The translations under genes and the position numbers were made by a program. This document shows positions 8,010 to 17,493 of a stretch of DNA of 63,315 bases, piece by piece. The notes under the pieces are model-generated. The model ran no database searches, was not told where the DNA came from, and saw only the letters and a program-made list of their open reading frames with translations. Numbering within the stretch: position 1 is the first letter of the stretch; the number at the start of each line of letters is the position of its first letter. Where the stretch lies: assembly GCA_964563585.1 (NCBI GenBank), contig CAZLXG010000003.1:1-63315 (forward strand), in the 5' to 3' direction. The stretch is from CAZLXG01 sp964563585 (lineage in GTDB: Bacteria > Bacteroidota > Bacteroidia > Flavobacteriales > Flavobacteriaceae).

Positions 8010-9251
8010 TTAATACCAACGTTTCTTTTTCTTTTTAGAAGCTTCACTTTTACGGCCTTTTCTATGTTTACTGCCAGTTTTTTTAGATTTGTGAACAATA
8101 GGTTTCGCTTTAGGGTCTAAAGGATAAGGGTGATTCTCTTCAATAGGAATTTGAACATTTATAAGCTGTTGAATACTTTTAATATAGGTTTTTTCATCTA
8201 CAGAACACAACGAATACGAATTACCAAAATGTCCTGCGCGACCTGTTCTACCAATTCTGTGCACATAAGTTTCTGGTACGTTTGGTAAATCAAAATTAAC
8301 GACAGAATCTAATTCATTAATATCAATTCCACGGGCAGCAACATCAGTCGCAATTAAAATATTTACATAACCATTTTTAAATTTTTTAAGTGCATCTTGC
8401 CTTAAATTTTGTGCTTTATCTCCATGAATGGTTTCTACTTTATAACCATTTTTAAGAAGTGTTTGTTCTAATTTATCAACGCCAAATTTTGTGCGTCTAA
8501 AAATAAGAATATTGCCTTTAATAGTATTTCTAAGCAAGTGTAAACACAATTCAATTTTATTACGTTTTGGCACATAATATAGTACCTGACTTACATTTTT
8601 TGCAGCCGATGAAGTTGGTGTAACTTCAATACGTACTGGAGTTTTTAAAATAGTATTTGCTAATTGTTCAACCTTGTAAGGCATTGTAGCCGAAAATAAT
8701 AAGGTTTGTTTTTCCTTGGTACAAAGGCGTTCAATTTTTTTTACATCATCTATAAAACCCATGTCTAGCATTAAGTCTGCTTCATCTAAAACTAAAGTTT
8801 CAACGTAATCTAAATTTATAATATCTTGTTTATGTAAATCGAGTAATCGACCAGGAGTAGCTATTAAAATATCTACACCTTTAGTAAGTACATCTTTTTG
8901 AGGTTCAATTGAAGTGCCACCATAAATAACTGTTGTTCTTAAATTGGTATGGGAGCTATAGGTTTTAAAATTATTCTCAATTTGAATAGCTAATTCTCGT
9001 GTTGGACTTATAATTAAAGCACGTATTTTTTTTCCTTTTTTTGGAGCATCTTGTTTATCAAAAAGCAATTGTAAAATTGGTAAAGCAAAAGCCGCAGTTT
9101 TTCCTGTTCCTGTTTGAGCAGAACAAATCACGTCTTTTTTATCTAAAACTAGCGGAATAGTTTGTTCTTGTACTAAAGTAGGATTATCGTAACCAGCTTC
9201 AGCAACAGCTCTTAAAAGTGGTTTAATTATTTGTAAGTCTTTAAACGACAT
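8010..9251 (-). CDS. DEAD-box ATP-dependent RNA helicase (RhlE-like)
   Basis: A 413-residue helicase with all core motifs: Q motif (NPTLVQEQTIP), Walker A AQTGTGKT (residues 45-52), PTRELA, DEAD in LVLDEADLMLDMGF, SAT in LFSATMP, and HRIGRTGRAG in the second RecA-like domain. The C-terminal 30 residues are strongly basic (KSKKTGSKHRKGRK...), as in RhlE-type helicases acting on ribosomal or structured RNA. A TAnnTTTG box lies 15 bases upstream of the ATG. The exact RNA substrate cannot be told from sequence. Confidence 0.93.
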   Translation of the reverse strand: MSFKDLQIIKPLLRAVAEAGYDNPTLVQEQTIPLVLDKKDVICSAQTGTGKTAAFALPILQLLFDKQDAPKKGKKIRALIISPTRELAIQIENNFKTYSSHTNLRTTVIYGGTSIEPQKDVLTKGVDILIATPGRLLDLHKQDIINLDYVETLVLDEADLMLDMGFIDDVKKIERLCTKEKQTLLFSATMPYKVEQLANTILKTPVRIEVTPTSSAAKNVSQVLYYVPKRNKIELCLHLLRNTIKGNILIFRRTKFGVDKLEQTLLKNGYKVETIHGDKAQNLRQDALKKFKNGYVNILIATDVAARGIDINELDSVVNFDLPNVPETYVHRIGRTGRAGHFGNSYSLCSVDEKTYIKSIQQLINVQIPIEENHPYPLDPKAKPIVHKSKKTGSKHRKGRKSEASKKKKKRWY

Positions 9252-9266
9252 GAATTAATTTTTGTA

Positions 9267-9274
9267 CAAAGGTA
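9267..9274 (-). promoter_or_regulatory. -7 box (TACCTTTG) of the helicase gene
   Basis: Exact match to the flavobacterial TAnnTTTG consensus on the minus strand, 15 bases before the ATG at 9251. I see no clear -33 TTG at the usual spacing. Confidence 0.4.
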
Positions 9275-9298
9275 GTTTTTTTACAACCATTAAGACAT

Positions 9299-10306
9299 TT
9301 AACTTTTAGTCACTTTTATAGTGTAAGTAGCAACAATATCATTCTCAATTTTTAAGTGTACATCGTAAAATCCTTTGTGTGTAAACGTGTAATTAAACGT
9401 TATTAATCCGTTTTCATTTTTAAGATTATAAATTTTGAATGGCTTTTTATTAATTCCAGAAATTTGTATTAAAGAAATTTTATCTGTAGAAATATTTTTT
9501 AATAATTTAAAAATAAAGCTAATCTCTTCATTCTTTTTTGTAGTTGTATTTAATTCTTTTGGACTAATTGGAATTATTTTATGTTCAAATGTTTTACCAT
9601 AAACAATTGGAGAAGCTATAAATTCAGTATTAATTAAGTTGTCATTTAGAAACCATTTTTTTTGAATTGGAAAATGATTTTTTGCAAATAATATAGGGTC
9701 TGTTAAAAAGTAACCGTCATTATAATCTTGTGCAAAAAGGCTTTTGTTAATCATATAACCACTAGACCAAGTTGCATCACATAAATACCATTTGTTGTTT
9801 AATTTTACTGCGTTCCAAGAATGATTTACAGACTCAAGTTTTTCAATGTTTGATTCAACTGTCCTTCCATACCCATCAACAATTTTGCATTCAATGTTAG
9901 CCAAAAAGCACAATTCTTTTATTAAATATGCGTAGCCAGTACATATAGTCTTTTTATATTTTAATAATTTTTTAAAAGCAATTTTTTTGTACTCATTATT
10001 CCATTTTATGTACCCAATACTATCGTTTTTAAGTTTTCTTCGTTTTTTAGAAACTTTATTATGTTGATTTGAGTCACCTGTAATATTATTGCAAACCCAA
10101 GTATAAATAGCTCTAAATTTCTCTGCTTCAGTTGATAGTTTAAAAGTGAGTTTATGTGCAAGTAGCGGTAGATTATATAAACTACTACCTTCATTTAGTT
10201 TGGCAATATTATCTGCAAGAGTAAAATTTATAGTTTTAAAATCTGATACTTGTGCATTAGAGCTATTTATGATGAATATTAAAAAGAAAAAAACTGCCTT
10301 TTTCAT
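9299..10306 (-). CDS. Transglutaminase-like (papain-fold) exported protein
   Basis: A 335-residue protein with a signal peptide (to SSNAQ, residue 19) and a transglutaminase-core domain. The triad is visible as Cys122 (KTICTGYAYL), His162 (SVNHSWNAV) and Asp177 (YLCDATW). The N-terminal helix region (KFRAIYTWVCNNI) is typical of the family. The C-terminal third is beta-rich, perhaps an Ig-like module. Such proteins act as cysteine peptidases or have lost activity; the triad is complete here. It lies 14 bases downstream of the carboxypeptidase-regulatory-domain gene, so the two are probably co-transcribed. Substrate unknown. Confidence 0.85.
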   Translation of the reverse strand: MKKAVFFFLIFIINSSNAQVSDFKTINFTLADNIAKLNEGSSLYNLPLLAHKLTFKLSTEAEKFRAIYTWVCNNITGDSNQHNKVSKKRRKLKNDSIGYIKWNNEYKKIAFKKLLKYKKTICTGYAYLIKELCFLANIECKIVDGYGRTVESNIEKLESVNHSWNAVKLNNKWYLCDATWSSGYMINKSLFAQDYNDGYFLTDPILFAKNHFPIQKKWFLNDNLINTEFIASPIVYGKTFEHKIIPISPKELNTTTKKNEEISFIFKLLKNISTDKISLIQISGINKKPFKIYNLKNENGLITFNYTFTHKGFYDVHLKIENDIVATYTIKVTKS

Positions 10307-10320
10307 AAAACCTTTAATGA

Positions 10321-10998
10321 TTAATTTCTTTTAGATTTATAAACTTTTTTTACTGCAATTTTTCCCATAAGAATACAAGAATCCATATTCATGTTTATTT
10401 TTAATTCAATTTTTGAAGTCGAATTTTCGTTATCAATAACTACCTTCTGAGATTCTAAACCTATATAACTAAAAACTAAAACATCTCCTTTTTTAAGTTT
10501 TTGAGGAAATTCAAAATCACCATCAAAATTGGTAGTTGTTCCTATATTTGTTCCTTCTAAAATGATATTTACACCTGGTAAAGGAGCAGTTTCATTCGAT
10601 ACATTTCCTTTAACAAGAATGTTCTTTTCGAATTTTGAAGCTTTAATTTCTGACAAATTCGCAGTAGCTTTAGTTCCTTTTTTTGTGTCTTGTGCTTGTG
10701 CCGTTCCGAAAGAGAATAATGCTAAACATGCTAACCCAATACCACCAAAAAAGCTAAATTTTTTATTCTTTTGGTGTTTTTCGTTATAAGTTTTTAGTTG
10801 ATTGCTGTTAAATCTTCCGCAAGTATTTTGAGTTTCTTTGTTTTTAAAAAAACTAACAATTTCTTGCCTATTCATTTTTGTGAAGTCAATAACTTCTTTT
10901 TCGCATGAACCACAAAAACCACCATCAGGAGTTGGTGAAAATTGGTTAAAGTTTTCTGAGCAAGGTGTTTTAATGTTTAAGTTGAATTGATTTTTCAT
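10321..10998 (-). CDS. CarboxypepD_reg-like protein with N-terminal Cys motif
   Basis: A 225-residue protein in three parts. Residues 1-60 form a Cys-rich segment (Cys13, then GGFCGSCEKEVIDFT with Cys29 and Cys32) often found at the start of Bacteroidota proteins of this type. Residues about 75-100 form one hydrophobic helix ending AQAQ. Residues about 128-195 form a carboxypeptidase-regulatory-like beta domain (LPGVNIILEGTNIGTTTNFDG, then GDVLVFSYIGLESQKVVI). It lacks a TonB barrel, so it is a stand-alone regulatory-domain protein. It precedes the transglutaminase-like gene. Role unknown. Confidence 0.8.
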   Translation of the reverse strand: MKNQFNLNIKTPCSENFNQFSPTPDGGFCGSCEKEVIDFTKMNRQEIVSFFKNKETQNTCGRFNSNQLKTYNEKHQKNKKFSFFGGIGLACLALFSFGTAQAQDTKKGTKATANLSEIKASKFEKNILVKGNVSNETAPLPGVNIILEGTNIGTTTNFDGDFEFPQKLKKGDVLVFSYIGLESQKVVIDNENSTSKIELKINMNMDSCILMGKIAVKKVYKSKRN

Positions 10999-11124
10999 GA
11001 TATAAGATTTAAATGTTACTATACATCAAACCTATATATCTATTAGATATTAAAAAAAGCACATTTAGTAAACGATGCTTTTCAATGAGTAAAACATGAC
11101 TTTTGATGAGGTAGTGATTTAAAT

Positions 11125-11293
11125 TCAATCAGTTTTTATAAATTCAAAAATCTCATTTAAAAGAATACCATTACCACCTTTTTTAAAATAGGTGATGCCT
11201 TCTGTCCAGCCTGCAATTACTTGTTGTAAATTAAATGAAACACCTTCTGCATCACTTTGGTCGAATACCAAACTATTAGTAAAATAACCTTTT
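11125..11293 (-). pseudogene. Relic of an FKBP-type peptidyl-prolyl isomerase
   Basis: The minus strand reads KGYFTNSLVFDQSDAEGVSF, then NLQQVIAGWTEGITYFKKGG, then NGILLNEIFEFIKTD-stop. This is the core FKBP pattern (VFDxS...F.L..VIPGWTEGIxYFKxGGxGxLLIPS), but the catalytic C-terminal part after GILL is replaced and no N-terminus exists: the htpG terminator abuts it at 11314. I call it a truncated remnant rather than a gene. Confidence 0.6.
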
Positions 11294-11313
11294 TATTATT
11301 AAAATTTTACATA

Positions 11314-11345
11314 AAAAAACCACCTTGAAAACAAAGTGGTTTTTA
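11314..11345 (-). terminator. Terminator downstream of htpG
   Basis: AAAAACCACCTTG / CAAAGTGGTTTTT stem with one bulged position and T/A tails on both strands. It is separated from the htpG stop by a dispersed repeat. Confidence 0.7.
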
Positions 11346-11352
11346 GTTGTAC

Positions 11353-11410
11353 GTCATTGCGAACAGAGTCAAGTTAACAGATTGCCACGTCGTACACTCC
11401 TTGCAATGAC
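11353..11410. repeat. GTCATTGCGA-family dispersed repeat, copy 1
   Basis: Ends are a perfect 8-base inverted pair, GTCATTGC (11353-11360) and GCAATGAC (11403-11410). The interior contains the conserved ATTGCCACGTCGTAC segment. It lies just 3' of htpG. Related copies are at 37219, 37814, 55681 and 59706. Confidence 0.75.
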
Positions 11411-11414
11411 AAGA

Positions 11415-13307
11415 TTATTTAATCATCTCGTAGCTGCGTTTAATAAAACTAGTGAGTTCTTCACCTTTTAAAAGCCCTTGAGATAGTCGTGCTAAATCTA
11501 AACTTTGCGTAATTAAACGTTCTTGTTTCTTTTTAGTTTTTGTGCCTAAAATTTCGCCAACTAATTCGGAATTTGTGTTTACAATAAGGTTATACATTTC
11601 TGGCATATTTCCCATTCCAAACATTCCGCCTCCACCACCAGTTTGCTGCATCTCTTTCATTCTACGCATAAATTCTGGTTGTGTGATAATGAAAGGTGAC
11701 TCATTGCTATCCATTGCTTCAAGCTGAACCATGAATTTTTCTGAAGGAATTACTTCTTTCAATAATTCTTCTAAAGCTTTCGTTTGGTCTTCATCTAATT
11801 TAGAAATTGTTGTTTCATCTTTCTTAATTAAATTATCAACATGATCACCATCAACTCTTGCAAATGAAATGTTTTCTTTAGTGCTTTCTAATTTCTGAAT
11901 TAAATGCGATACAATAGGAGAGTCTAGTAATAATACTTCGTAACCTTTTGCTTTTGCAGATTCAATATAGCTATGTTGTTCATCTTTATTTGAAGTATAT
12001 AAGATAACTAGTTTGCCATCTTTGTCTGTTTGATTTGCTTTTATTTTATCAAATAATTCTTCATATGTATAGAATTTTCCATCAACTGTTGGATATAATG
12101 CAAAAGCATCTGCCTTTTCGAAGAACTTATCTTCAGACAGCATTCCGTATTCAATAACTATTTTAATATCGTCCCATTTCTTTTCGAAATCTTCACGATT
12201 ATCATTGAATAACGATTTTAGTTTATCTGCTACTTTTTTAGTGATGTACGACGAAATCTTTTTCACAGCGCCATCTGCCTGTAAGTAAGAACGTGATACA
12301 TTTAAAGGAATGTCAGGAGAGTCAATTACACCACGGAGCATGGTTAAAAATTCTGGAACAATACCTTCTACATTATCAGTTACAAAAACTTGATTTTGAT
12401 ACAGTTGAATTTTATCCTTTTGAATGTTCATGTCTCCCGGAGTGATTTTTGGGAAATACAAGATTCCTGTTAAGTTAAACGGGTAATCTACATTTAAATG
12501 AATATGAAATAATGGGTCTTCAAATTGCATTGGATACAACTCACGATAGAAACTTTTGTATTTTTCATCATCTAAATCTGCTGGTTGTTTTGTCCAAGCT
12601 GGATTTGGATTGTTAATGATATTGTCTATTGTTTCTTTTTCTGGTTTTGCATCTTTTGGAGCATCTTCAGGAAGTGCAACATTTATTTCTTTAGTTCCAA
12701 ATTTAATTGGAATAGGCATAAACTTGTTATACTTGTTTAATAATTCGTTTATACGAGATTCTTCAAGAAATTCAGTTGAATCATCAGCAATATGAAGAAT
12801 GATTTCTGTTCCTCTATCTTCTTTCTTTCCTTTTACTAAAGTAAATTTTGGTGAGCCATCACATGTCCAATGTGCTGCATCGTCGCCTTTATAAGATTTT
12901 GTGATAATCTCAACTTTTTTAGCCACCATAAACGACGAATAAAACCCAAGTCCGAAATGACCAATAATTCCTGTTTCTTTATCTTTATCGTTATATTTAT
13001 CTAAAAACTCTTCAGCTCCAGAAAACGCAATTTGGTTAATGTACTTTTCTACTTCTTTAGCAGACATTCCTAATCCTTGATCGATAATATGAAGTTTCTT
13101 TCCTTCTTTATCAATTTTAATTTCAATTTTAGGATTACCATATTCAACTTTAGTTTCACCAATTGTAGTTAAGTGTTTTAGTTTTAAAGTCGCATCTGTT
13201 GCGTTACTTATTAGCTCACGCAAAAATATTTCGTGATCACTATATAAAAATTTCTTAATTAAAGGGAAGATGTTTTCTACTGAAACATTAATATTTCCTT
13301 TTGCCAT
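11415..13307 (-). CDS. htpG: Chaperone protein HtpG (Hsp90 family)
   Basis: A 630-residue cytosolic Hsp90 ATP-dependent chaperone, full length for Bacteroidota. The N-terminal GHKL ATPase domain shows the conserved FLRELISNATDA with the nucleotide-contacting Asn, then IIDQGLGMS and IGHFGLGFYSSFMV. The middle domain carries VSRSYLQ with the catalytic-loop Arg. The C-terminal dimerisation domain ends in ..SFIKRSYEMIK, with no MEEVD tail, as expected for bacteria. The Gly/Met-rich loop QQTGGGGGMFGMG near residue 560 is a feature of this lineage. It is transcribed alone, with a repeat and a terminator downstream. Confidence 0.97.
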   Translation of the reverse strand: MAKGNINVSVENIFPLIKKFLYSDHEIFLRELISNATDATLKLKHLTTIGETKVEYGNPKIEIKIDKEGKKLHIIDQGLGMSAKEVEKYINQIAFSGAEEFLDKYNDKDKETGIIGHFGLGFYSSFMVAKKVEIITKSYKGDDAAHWTCDGSPKFTLVKGKKEDRGTEIILHIADDSTEFLEESRINELLNKYNKFMPIPIKFGTKEINVALPEDAPKDAKPEKETIDNIINNPNPAWTKQPADLDDEKYKSFYRELYPMQFEDPLFHIHLNVDYPFNLTGILYFPKITPGDMNIQKDKIQLYQNQVFVTDNVEGIVPEFLTMLRGVIDSPDIPLNVSRSYLQADGAVKKISSYITKKVADKLKSLFNDNREDFEKKWDDIKIVIEYGMLSEDKFFEKADAFALYPTVDGKFYTYEELFDKIKANQTDKDGKLVILYTSNKDEQHSYIESAKAKGYEVLLLDSPIVSHLIQKLESTKENISFARVDGDHVDNLIKKDETTISKLDEDQTKALEELLKEVIPSEKFMVQLEAMDSNESPFIITQPEFMRRMKEMQQTGGGGGMFGMGNMPEMYNLIVNTNSELVGEILGTKTKKKQERLITQSLDLARLSQGLLKGEELTSFIKRSYEMIK

Positions 13308-13331
13308 AATTTATAATTTTATTATTTCCGT

Positions 13332-13349
13332 ATTTCGACTACGCTCAAT
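13332..13349 (-). repeat. GAGCGCAGTCGA hairpin repeat, copy 1 (variant)
   Basis: The minus strand reads GAGCGTAGTCGA (plus 13335-13346), flanked by complementary ATT and AAT (extendable to TATT/AATA). It lies in the divergent spacer upstream of htpG and of the KAS III gene. Confidence 0.65.
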
Positions 13350-13531
13350 ATAAACTTCATCGAAAAACTATTTAAACTTTAATTTATTTTAATTGAAATG
13401 TAATAGTCAACAAAAATGCCAATTATTAAAATGTGACAAAGTGACATTTTTACTATGCGTGCATAATGAATAGAATGCCATTTTATAAGTAAATAGTTTG
13501 AATTTCCTAAATTGCATTACAAATTGTTTAT

Positions 13532-14536
13532 ATGTATAATTCAAAAATAATAGGTTTAGGAAAGTATGTTCCTGATAATGTAGTTACTAATGATGATTTA
13601 TCTGAAATGATGGATACTAATGATGCTTGGATTCAAGAACGAACAGGAATAAAAGAGCGTAGGTGGATAAAAGAAGGAACTGAAGAAACATCTGCAACAA
13701 TGGGTGCGAAAGCAGCAAGAATAGCTATAGAACGTTCTGGTTTAACAAAAGATGATATCGATTTTATCGTATTTGCTACTTTAAGTCCAGATTATTATTT
13801 CCCAGGTTGTGGTGTGCAAATTCAAGATATGTTGGATATGCCAACAATTGGAGCTTTAGATGTAAGAAATCAATGTTCAGGTTTTATTTATGCTATTTCT
13901 GTGGCAGACCAATTTATAAAAACAGGAATGTATAAGAATGTGCTTGTTATTGGAGCTGAATATCATTCTAATGGGTTAGATAAAACAACAAGAGGTCGAG
14001 GCGTTTCGGTTATTTTTGGAGATGGAGCAGGAGCTTGTGTTTTAACGCGTGAAGAAGACAATTCAAAAGGGATTTTATCTACACATTTACATAGTGAAGG
14101 AAAACATGCAGATAAATTAATTGTGGCATCGCCAAGCATAGCAAATTGGATTCCAGAAATTATTGCTACTAATGGTGAGGATATTTCTTATTATCCATAT
14201 ATGGATGGAACTTTTGTTTTTAAAAATGCGATAGTGCGTTTTAGTGAAGTTATTATTGAAGGTTTAACAAAAAACAATCTTGGAAAAGATGATATTGATT
14301 TGTTGATTCCGCATCAAGCAAATTTAAGAATTGCTCAATTTATTCAGAAAAAATTTGGGTTAAGAGACGACCAAGTATTTAATAATATTATGAAGTATGG
14401 TAATACTACTGCGGCATCTATTATTATTGCGCTTACGGAAGCTTGGGAAGAAGGTAAAATAAAAGAAGGTGATAATGTAGTTTTAGCTGCTTTTGGTAGT
14501 GGGTTTACATGGGGAAGTGCTATTATAAAATGGTAG
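13532..14536 (+). CDS. 3-oxoacyl-ACP synthase III family protein
   Basis: A 334-residue thiolase-fold condensing enzyme. The KAS III triad is visible: Cys115 in VRNQCSGFIYA, His261 in LLIPHQANLRIAQ and Asn291 in KYGNTTAAS. The N-terminus (YNSKIIGLGKYVPDNVVTNDDLSEMMDTNDAWI) is canonical. The family condenses acyl-CoA with malonyl-ACP to start fatty-acid or related chains. It stands alone between divergent and convergent neighbours rather than in a fab/plsX cluster, so whether it is the housekeeping FabH or a second KAS III-like enzyme is not settled; I leave the symbol empty. Confidence 0.88.
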   Translation: MYNSKIIGLGKYVPDNVVTNDDLSEMMDTNDAWIQERTGIKERRWIKEGTEETSATMGAKAARIAIERSGLTKDDIDFIVFATLSPDYYFPGCGVQIQDMLDMPTIGALDVRNQCSGFIYAISVADQFIKTGMYKNVLVIGAEYHSNGLDKTTRGRGVSVIFGDGAGACVLTREEDNSKGILSTHLHSEGKHADKLIVASPSIANWIPEIIATNGEDISYYPYMDGTFVFKNAIVRFSEVIIEGLTKNNLGKDDIDLLIPHQANLRIAQFIQKKFGLRDDQVFNNIMKYGNTTAASIIIALTEAWEEGKIKEGDNVVLAAFGSGFTWGSAIIKW

Positions 14537-14556
14537 CTTTATTACCGAGATAATAC

Positions 14557-14594
14557 AAAAAATCCGAAACTTTACTGTTGTTTCGGATTTTTTT
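14557..14594 (+). terminator. Rho-independent terminator
   Basis: AAAATCCGAAAC / GTTTCGGATTTT stem with a 9-base loop and T-run, 20 bases after the KAS III stop. Confidence 0.85.
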
Positions 14595-14918
14595 AGCTAT
14601 TAATCAACCCATATGGGCATTTGTTATACTAATCTTTACTTTATACGAATTTTTATTAAGTGAAGGTGACTAACTCTTATAAATAACTATAATTTCGTTT
14701 TTGGCTTGATTGTATATTTATATAACGTTAGAAATCGTTAATTGTTACGTAAACCATTGATAATTAACTTTTTTTAACAGTTCTTATAAAGAATTTAACA
14801 ATTTTAACATTTAAAAACAAAAGCCCAAAGAATGTTTTCTTTGGGCTTTCTTATTTAAGAACCTAACATTAACATTAACACTAACCATCAACTATTATGT
14901 AGGTAATTAAATGTTTTT
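14595..14918. other. Gene-free spacer
   Basis: AT-rich DNA between two convergent genes. It holds a bidirectional terminator at 14820-14849 and a short tandem TTAACA-type run (about 14863-14885). No ORF, RNA gene or repeat-family copy seen. Confidence 0.5.
14820..14849. terminator. Bidirectional terminator (serves the TonB receptor gene)
   Basis: Perfect 13-bp stem AAAGCCCAAAGAA / TTCTTTGGGCTTT with A- and T-rich flanks, 70 bases beyond the receptor stop codon. Confidence 0.85.
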
Positions 14919-17396
14919 TTATATAAAACCTCCACCACCAGATTTTTCATTGTTATCTCTTTGTTTGCGAGATTTAGCTCTGTATTTTCCACCACCAAAA
15001 CGATATGATAAATTAAACCCAACGGTTTGACTTTCCCATTCAAATTGTAATTGATGTTCATAAGGTGTAGTTCCAGTTCCTCCAAATTTCATGGTGTTAA
15101 AAATATCATTAAAACTAACTCCAAAACTACCTTTGCCTTTCAAAAAACTTACTCTTGCTCCAAGATTAACAAAATACATTGCATTTACATCAAATTGTAA
15201 GTTTTCATTTGGACCTTTATAAAATCCGAAAGCAGTAAGTGTAAGCGTTTTATTAACTTTAAAACTATTAAACATTCTAAAGTTGTAGGCTATATTATCA
15301 ACTGTTCTTACATTAACGTTAATATCATTTAAAGTTGCTGTTTCAATTGGTACAGTTAATGTTTCAGCAATCCCTTTTTGTGTTTGCGAATACATATCAA
15401 AGCTTCCATTAATACTCCACCATGATGTTGGACGATAATTAGTTGATAGCTCAATACCATAGGCTGAAGTATCTTCAAAATTATCATGAGTTATAATTAC
15501 ACGTCCAGAACTAATGTCGCTTTTATCAATAAATATTGCTTGATTAATTTCATCTTTAATAGAACGATAAAATACACCAGCAGTAATGCTTCCTTTTTTA
15601 TTTTTCAGCATTCTAGTATAATTTACTTCCAGCGAATTAGTAAATTGAGGTTGTAAGTTTAAATTCCCATATTGAGAAACTAAAGGCGTACTCCATTCTT
15701 TTATTGGATTTACTTGTCCTATTCCTGGTCTATCTATACGACGACTATAACTTAATTGGTATGAGTTTTTTTCAGAAGGTGTATAGGTAAAGAATGCCGA
15801 AGGGTAAACTTCAAAATAATCATTATTAAAAGCTATTGGATTTGTTACTCCAGAAATTTCAGTTTCTAGTGCTAATGCATCAACTTTTACGTTTTCAACA
15901 CGTGCTCCAATTTGGTAAGTCCATTTTTCATATTTCTTACTATATGTAGCATAAGCTGAATAAATATCTCTTGTATAATCGAATTTTGTATCAGGAGTTG
16001 GTCTTAAAATACCAGATTCGTTTAAGGATTGTCCAGTTGATGAATATGAAATATCCGAATTAAATAATCGAGCTTGTACTCCTAGTTCTAATTTAGTAGT
16101 TTCAGATAACGGATTGACATAATCCAAATTCATTGTTGTGCTGACTCTATCAGTTCCGTTTGTGTCTAAATAATCATTTGACCCAGTTAAATCAATATAA
16201 TTTACAGGTCCATTCCCATCATAAATATTATGATCTACTTCTAATTCAATATTATGACCTTCTTTTTCGAAATCTAATTTATAGTCAAAGTTATATTGTG
16301 AAGAGTTGTTTTTGTTTAATGCATCAAAAATTTGCATTTGATTAAATGTAGGGTTATCATAAAAAAATGCATCAGTTACTCCAATTGTACCACTATCAGA
16401 AGTGTTTTGATTTGTAAAAAGTGAGATTGTGTTTTTATCGTTTAAATAAAAATCTACACCAACTTTAAATAAATGATTTTTTCTTTTATCTAAAATATCA
16501 AAGAATAATTCGGAGTTGTTAAATGGACGAAATACATGACCATTGTTTTGATTCTTGCTTATATTATTACTATAGTTTGCATAAAAATTGAACTTTCCAT
16601 TTCTGTAGTTTGTGTTTATTGCACTATTAAATTTAGCTTCTATTTCATGGCTAAGACCAAGACTTATACTTCCATTAAAGCCAATCATTGTGTTTTTATG
16701 AAGTACAATATTTATAATACCACTCATGCCTTCAGGATTATATTTTGCTGAAGGATTGGTGATTAACTCGATAGCTTTAATCGCTGTTGAAGGTATTTGT
16801 TTAAGTAATTGTGCTGTTGGAATATTTGATATTTTACCGTCAACCATAACTCTTACATTTGAGTTTCCGCGTAAACTAATATCGCCAGTTTGAGTATCAA
16901 CACTAACAGATGGTATTCCTATCATTAACTCTGAAGCTGTTCCAGAAGCAGCAAGGTCTTTACCGATAGTAATAACTTTTCTATCGACCTTTTGTTGTAT
17001 AGTTGATACTTCGGCAATTACAGTAACAGCGTCTAAACCTTCAGCTTCTTCTTCTAATAATATATTACCAAGATTTACTTTGTAGTTACCTTTTTTAATA
17101 GTAATGTTTTTATTATAGGTTTTGTATCCAATATATTGAATACTAATTGTAACATTTCCTTCTTCAATTTTTTTAATTTCAAAAGTGCCATCTTCAAGGG
17201 TAATGCCTCCAGTTAAAATTTCGCCAGCTGCATTCTTAATAATAATGTTTACATAAGGTAAGGGTTGGTTTAATGCTGCGTCTAATACTTTTCCAGATAT
17301 TGTACCAGTTTTATCAGCGTTTATTTCTGGGTTGGTTGTATGTGCTTGGGTCGTTATAGTGACTAATAACAAGCACAAAAAGAATAATTTTTTCAT
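14919..17396 (-). CDS. TonB-dependent receptor, outer-membrane beta-barrel family
   Basis: An 825-residue outer-membrane protein. After a signal peptide (to TTQAH) comes a CarboxypepD_reg domain (about 30-115: TGTISGKVLDAALNQPLPYV...GYKTYNKNI). A plug-like domain follows (about 120-230: VTVIAEVSTIQQKVDRKVIT, then IRLRGNSNVRVMVDG-like, IELITNPSAKYNPEGMSGII). The rest is an OMP_b-brl_3 barrel ending in alternating aromatic strands. There is no SusD partner next to it, so it is probably not a glycan Sus pair; siderophore, peptide or other small-ligand uptake are all possible. The C-terminus is unusual in ending with a Lys/Arg-rich tail and GGGGFI. Confidence 0.88.
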   Translation of the reverse strand: MKKLFFLCLLLVTITTQAHTTNPEINADKTGTISGKVLDAALNQPLPYVNIIIKNAAGEILTGGITLEDGTFEIKKIEEGNVTISIQYIGYKTYNKNITIKKGNYKVNLGNILLEEEAEGLDAVTVIAEVSTIQQKVDRKVITIGKDLAASGTASELMIGIPSVSVDTQTGDISLRGNSNVRVMVDGKISNIPTAQLLKQIPSTAIKAIELITNPSAKYNPEGMSGIINIVLHKNTMIGFNGSISLGLSHEIEAKFNSAINTNYRNGKFNFYANYSNNISKNQNNGHVFRPFNNSELFFDILDKRKNHLFKVGVDFYLNDKNTISLFTNQNTSDSGTIGVTDAFFYDNPTFNQMQIFDALNKNNSSQYNFDYKLDFEKEGHNIELEVDHNIYDGNGPVNYIDLTGSNDYLDTNGTDRVSTTMNLDYVNPLSETTKLELGVQARLFNSDISYSSTGQSLNESGILRPTPDTKFDYTRDIYSAYATYSKKYEKWTYQIGARVENVKVDALALETEISGVTNPIAFNNDYFEVYPSAFFTYTPSEKNSYQLSYSRRIDRPGIGQVNPIKEWSTPLVSQYGNLNLQPQFTNSLEVNYTRMLKNKKGSITAGVFYRSIKDEINQAIFIDKSDISSGRVIITHDNFEDTSAYGIELSTNYRPTSWWSINGSFDMYSQTQKGIAETLTVPIETATLNDINVNVRTVDNIAYNFRMFNSFKVNKTLTLTAFGFYKGPNENLQFDVNAMYFVNLGARVSFLKGKGSFGVSFNDIFNTMKFGGTGTTPYEHQLQFEWESQTVGFNLSYRFGGGKYRAKSRKQRDNNEKSGGGGFI

Positions 17397-17493
17397 TTGA
17401 TTTGTTGATTTTTGATTGATTTAATTATTAACTAGACGTTTGTTTTTGATTTCTGTTACTATATTTAACAAGTCTTAACATTTTTTTTAACAC

